This document shows, piece by piece, positions 5,035 through 5,892 of a stretch of 5,892 nt of DNA. Under the pieces are notes generated by a model. It did not search any database and had not been told where the DNA came from. It saw nothing but the letters and a program-made list of their open reading frames with translations. The stretch's first letter is position 1; each line of letters starts with the position of its first letter. Origin of the DNA: Gammaproteobacteria bacterium (GTDB lineage: Bacteria; Pseudomonadota; Gammaproteobacteria; Thiohalorhabdales; Thiohalorhabdaceae); NCBI GenBank assembly GCA_018609925.1, contig JAHEOG010000089.1:1-5892 (forward strand). The letters run 5' to 3'. Both the position numbers and the translations under genes were made by a program.

Positions 5035-5802
5035 TCAGGTGCGGATCTTGTAACCGGTGTGCAGCATCCGCAGAGACAGGACCGACAGCAGGACCAAAAA
5101 GCCCACGACAAAGCCGAAGCTGTAGATCATGGGCACGTCCGAGTGGGCGATGAACCCCGCCCGGAAGCCGTCGATCATGTAGAAGAAGGGGTTCAGGTGG
5201 GACACCGACCGCCAGAACTCGGGCAGGTCGTGGATGGAGTAGAAGACCCCGGACAGGAACGACAGCGGCACCACGAAGAAGTTGGTGAAGGCAGCAATCT
5301 GGTCGAACTTCTCCGCCCAGATCCCGGCGATCAGGCCGAAGGCCCCCATCACAGAGCTGGCCAGGAAGGCGAACAGCAGGATCGGTCCCAGGTGAGCCAG
5401 GCTCAGATCGACAAAGAACACCGAAACCACGTAGACACTCACCCCCACCAGCATGCCCCGCAGGGCCGCTGCAAGAACAAAGGCCAGGTAGAGCTCCAGG
5501 CTCGAAAGGGGCGGCAGGAGGATGAAGATCAGGTTGCCGGTGATCTTGGACTGGATGAGGCTGGAGGAGCTGTTGGCGAAGGCGTTCTGGATGATGGCCA
5601 TCATCATCAGCCCCGGAACCAGGAACTCGGTGTAGCTCACCCCGGGGTAGACGGTCACCCGGTCCTCCAGCGCGTAGCTGAAGATCAGCAGGTACAGTAG
5701 GGTGGTCACCATGGGGGAGAACACCGTCTGGATCCCCACCTTCCAGAAGCGCTTGATCTCCTTGCAGAGCAGGGTGTAGAAGCCGACGGCGTTGAACTCC
5801 AT
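5035..5802 (-). CDS. ABC-2 type transporter permease subunit (YadH/NodJ-like)
   Basis: Inner-membrane subunit of an ABC exporter whose ATPase gene ends just upstream. The product has 255 residues, the normal ABC-2 permease length, with an amphipathic N-terminal KEIKRFWKVGIQT segment and about six membrane helices (near 27-43, 60-78, 103-130, 138-162, 168-190, 225-246). Family marks are EFLVPGLMMMAIIQNAFAN (59-77), the LSGVFYSI..LPEFWR segment (183-198) and SHLNPFFYMIDGFR (201-214). I chose ATG 5802, whose A is the last base of the ATPase stop (TGATG overlap), over GTG 5805; AGGAGGAG at 5811-5818 could serve either. In many beta- and gammaproteobacteria this pair lies between mla genes and bolA-murA, which suggests an envelope-related substrate, but the substrate is not known. 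It is separated from ibaG here by the plus-strand module. Confidence 0.92.
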   Translation of the reverse strand: MEFNAVGFYTLLCKEIKRFWKVGIQTVFSPMVTTLLYLLIFSYALEDRVTVYPGVSYTEFLVPGLMMMAIIQNAFANSSSSLIQSKITGNLIFILLPPLSSLELYLAFVLAAALRGMLVGVSVYVVSVFFVDLSLAHLGPILLFAFLASSVMGAFGLIAGIWAEKFDQIAAFTNFFVVPLSFLSGVFYSIHDLPEFWRSVSHLNPFFYMIDGFRAGFIAHSDVPMIYSFGFVVGFLVLLSVLSLRMLHTGYKIRT

Positions 5803-5892
5803 CACGCCAGCTCCTCCTGCGGGGCGAGGGGCTCGCCCGTGAGATCCAGGAAGACATCCTCCAGGGTGGGACTGCGGGTCTGCAGATCCGTG
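5802..5892 (-). CDS. ABC transporter ATP-binding protein, C-terminal 29 residues (partial)
   Basis: Only the end of the gene is present; it enters from the right edge. Read on the minus strand in the frame closing with TGA at 5802-5804, it gives TDLQTRSPTLEDVFLDLTGE followed by PLAPQEELA. The SPTLEDVFLDLTG block is the standard C-terminal signature of ABC-2 exporter ATPases (YadG/CcmA/NodI type). The nucleotide-binding motifs lie outside the window. The stop overlaps the permease ATG by one base, so the two subunits are translationally coupled and form one exporter. Confidence 0.88.
   Translation of the reverse strand, partial: TDLQTRSPTLEDVFLDLTGEPLAPQEELA

Noticed and set aside
4576..5700. 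A 374-codon plus-strand frame overlapping the membrane protein and the permease.
   Set aside because: It is out of frame with the first and antisense to the second; the protein is low-complexity (Gln, His, Gly, Asp) and spans a convergent junction.
1..5892. tRNA or rRNA genes, CRISPR arrays, transposases, integrases and attachment sites.
   Set aside because: None seen: no spaced direct-repeat array, no cloverleaf-like sequence, no recombinase motif, and nearly all bases are accounted for by the listed genes and short spacers.

Overview
The window is GC-rich, gene-dense DNA that looks like a chromosomal segment of a gammaproteobacterium. The acidic outer-membrane protein and the gene order would fit an Ectothiorhodospiraceae/Chromatiales-type, possibly halophilic, organism, but the taxonomic placement is inference from gene order and protein style only.

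Layout. Left part, minus strand, read right to left: ibaG (BolA family, 2031-2285), grxD (CGFS monothiol glutaredoxin, 1689-2000), murA (263-1519) and the first 46 codons of hisG (1-139, running off the left edge). Middle part, plus strand: a divergent control region with two Fur-box-like sites (2400-2482), a porin gene (2506-3843), a strong intrinsic terminator/attenuator (3872-3912), a periplasmic FMN-binding protein (3930-4487) and a four-helix membrane protein (4490-5020). Right part, minus strand: an ABC-2 permease (5035-5802) overlapping by one base the end of its ATPase gene (5802-5892, running off the right edge). No stretch longer than about 220 bases lacks a gene.

How the parts relate. 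The order ABC ATPase, ABC permease, bolA-family gene, (grxD), murA, hisG is a recurrent envelope/housekeeping order in beta- and gammaproteobacteria. Here that same-strand run is split by about 2.7 kb on the opposite strand. The inserted unit looks iron-controlled: Fur-like operators, an outer-membrane channel, a periplasmic protein with a covalent-FMN acceptor motif, and a small His-containing membrane protein coupled to it. My working model is a flavin-based electron-transfer module, with porin entry of a substrate (possibly an iron species), a periplasmic FMN carrier and a membrane electron donor. The physiological substrate is not shown by the sequence. The divergent ibaG-grxD pair belongs to iron-sulfur/iron-sensing biology, so both sides of the Fur-like region may be iron-linked.

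Non-coding structure of note: an 89-bp imperfect palindromic element between murA and hisG, two mutually exclusive GC-rich hairpins between grxD and murA, a potential G-quadruplex in the ibaG leader, and a 14-bp convergent junction without a recognisable terminator.
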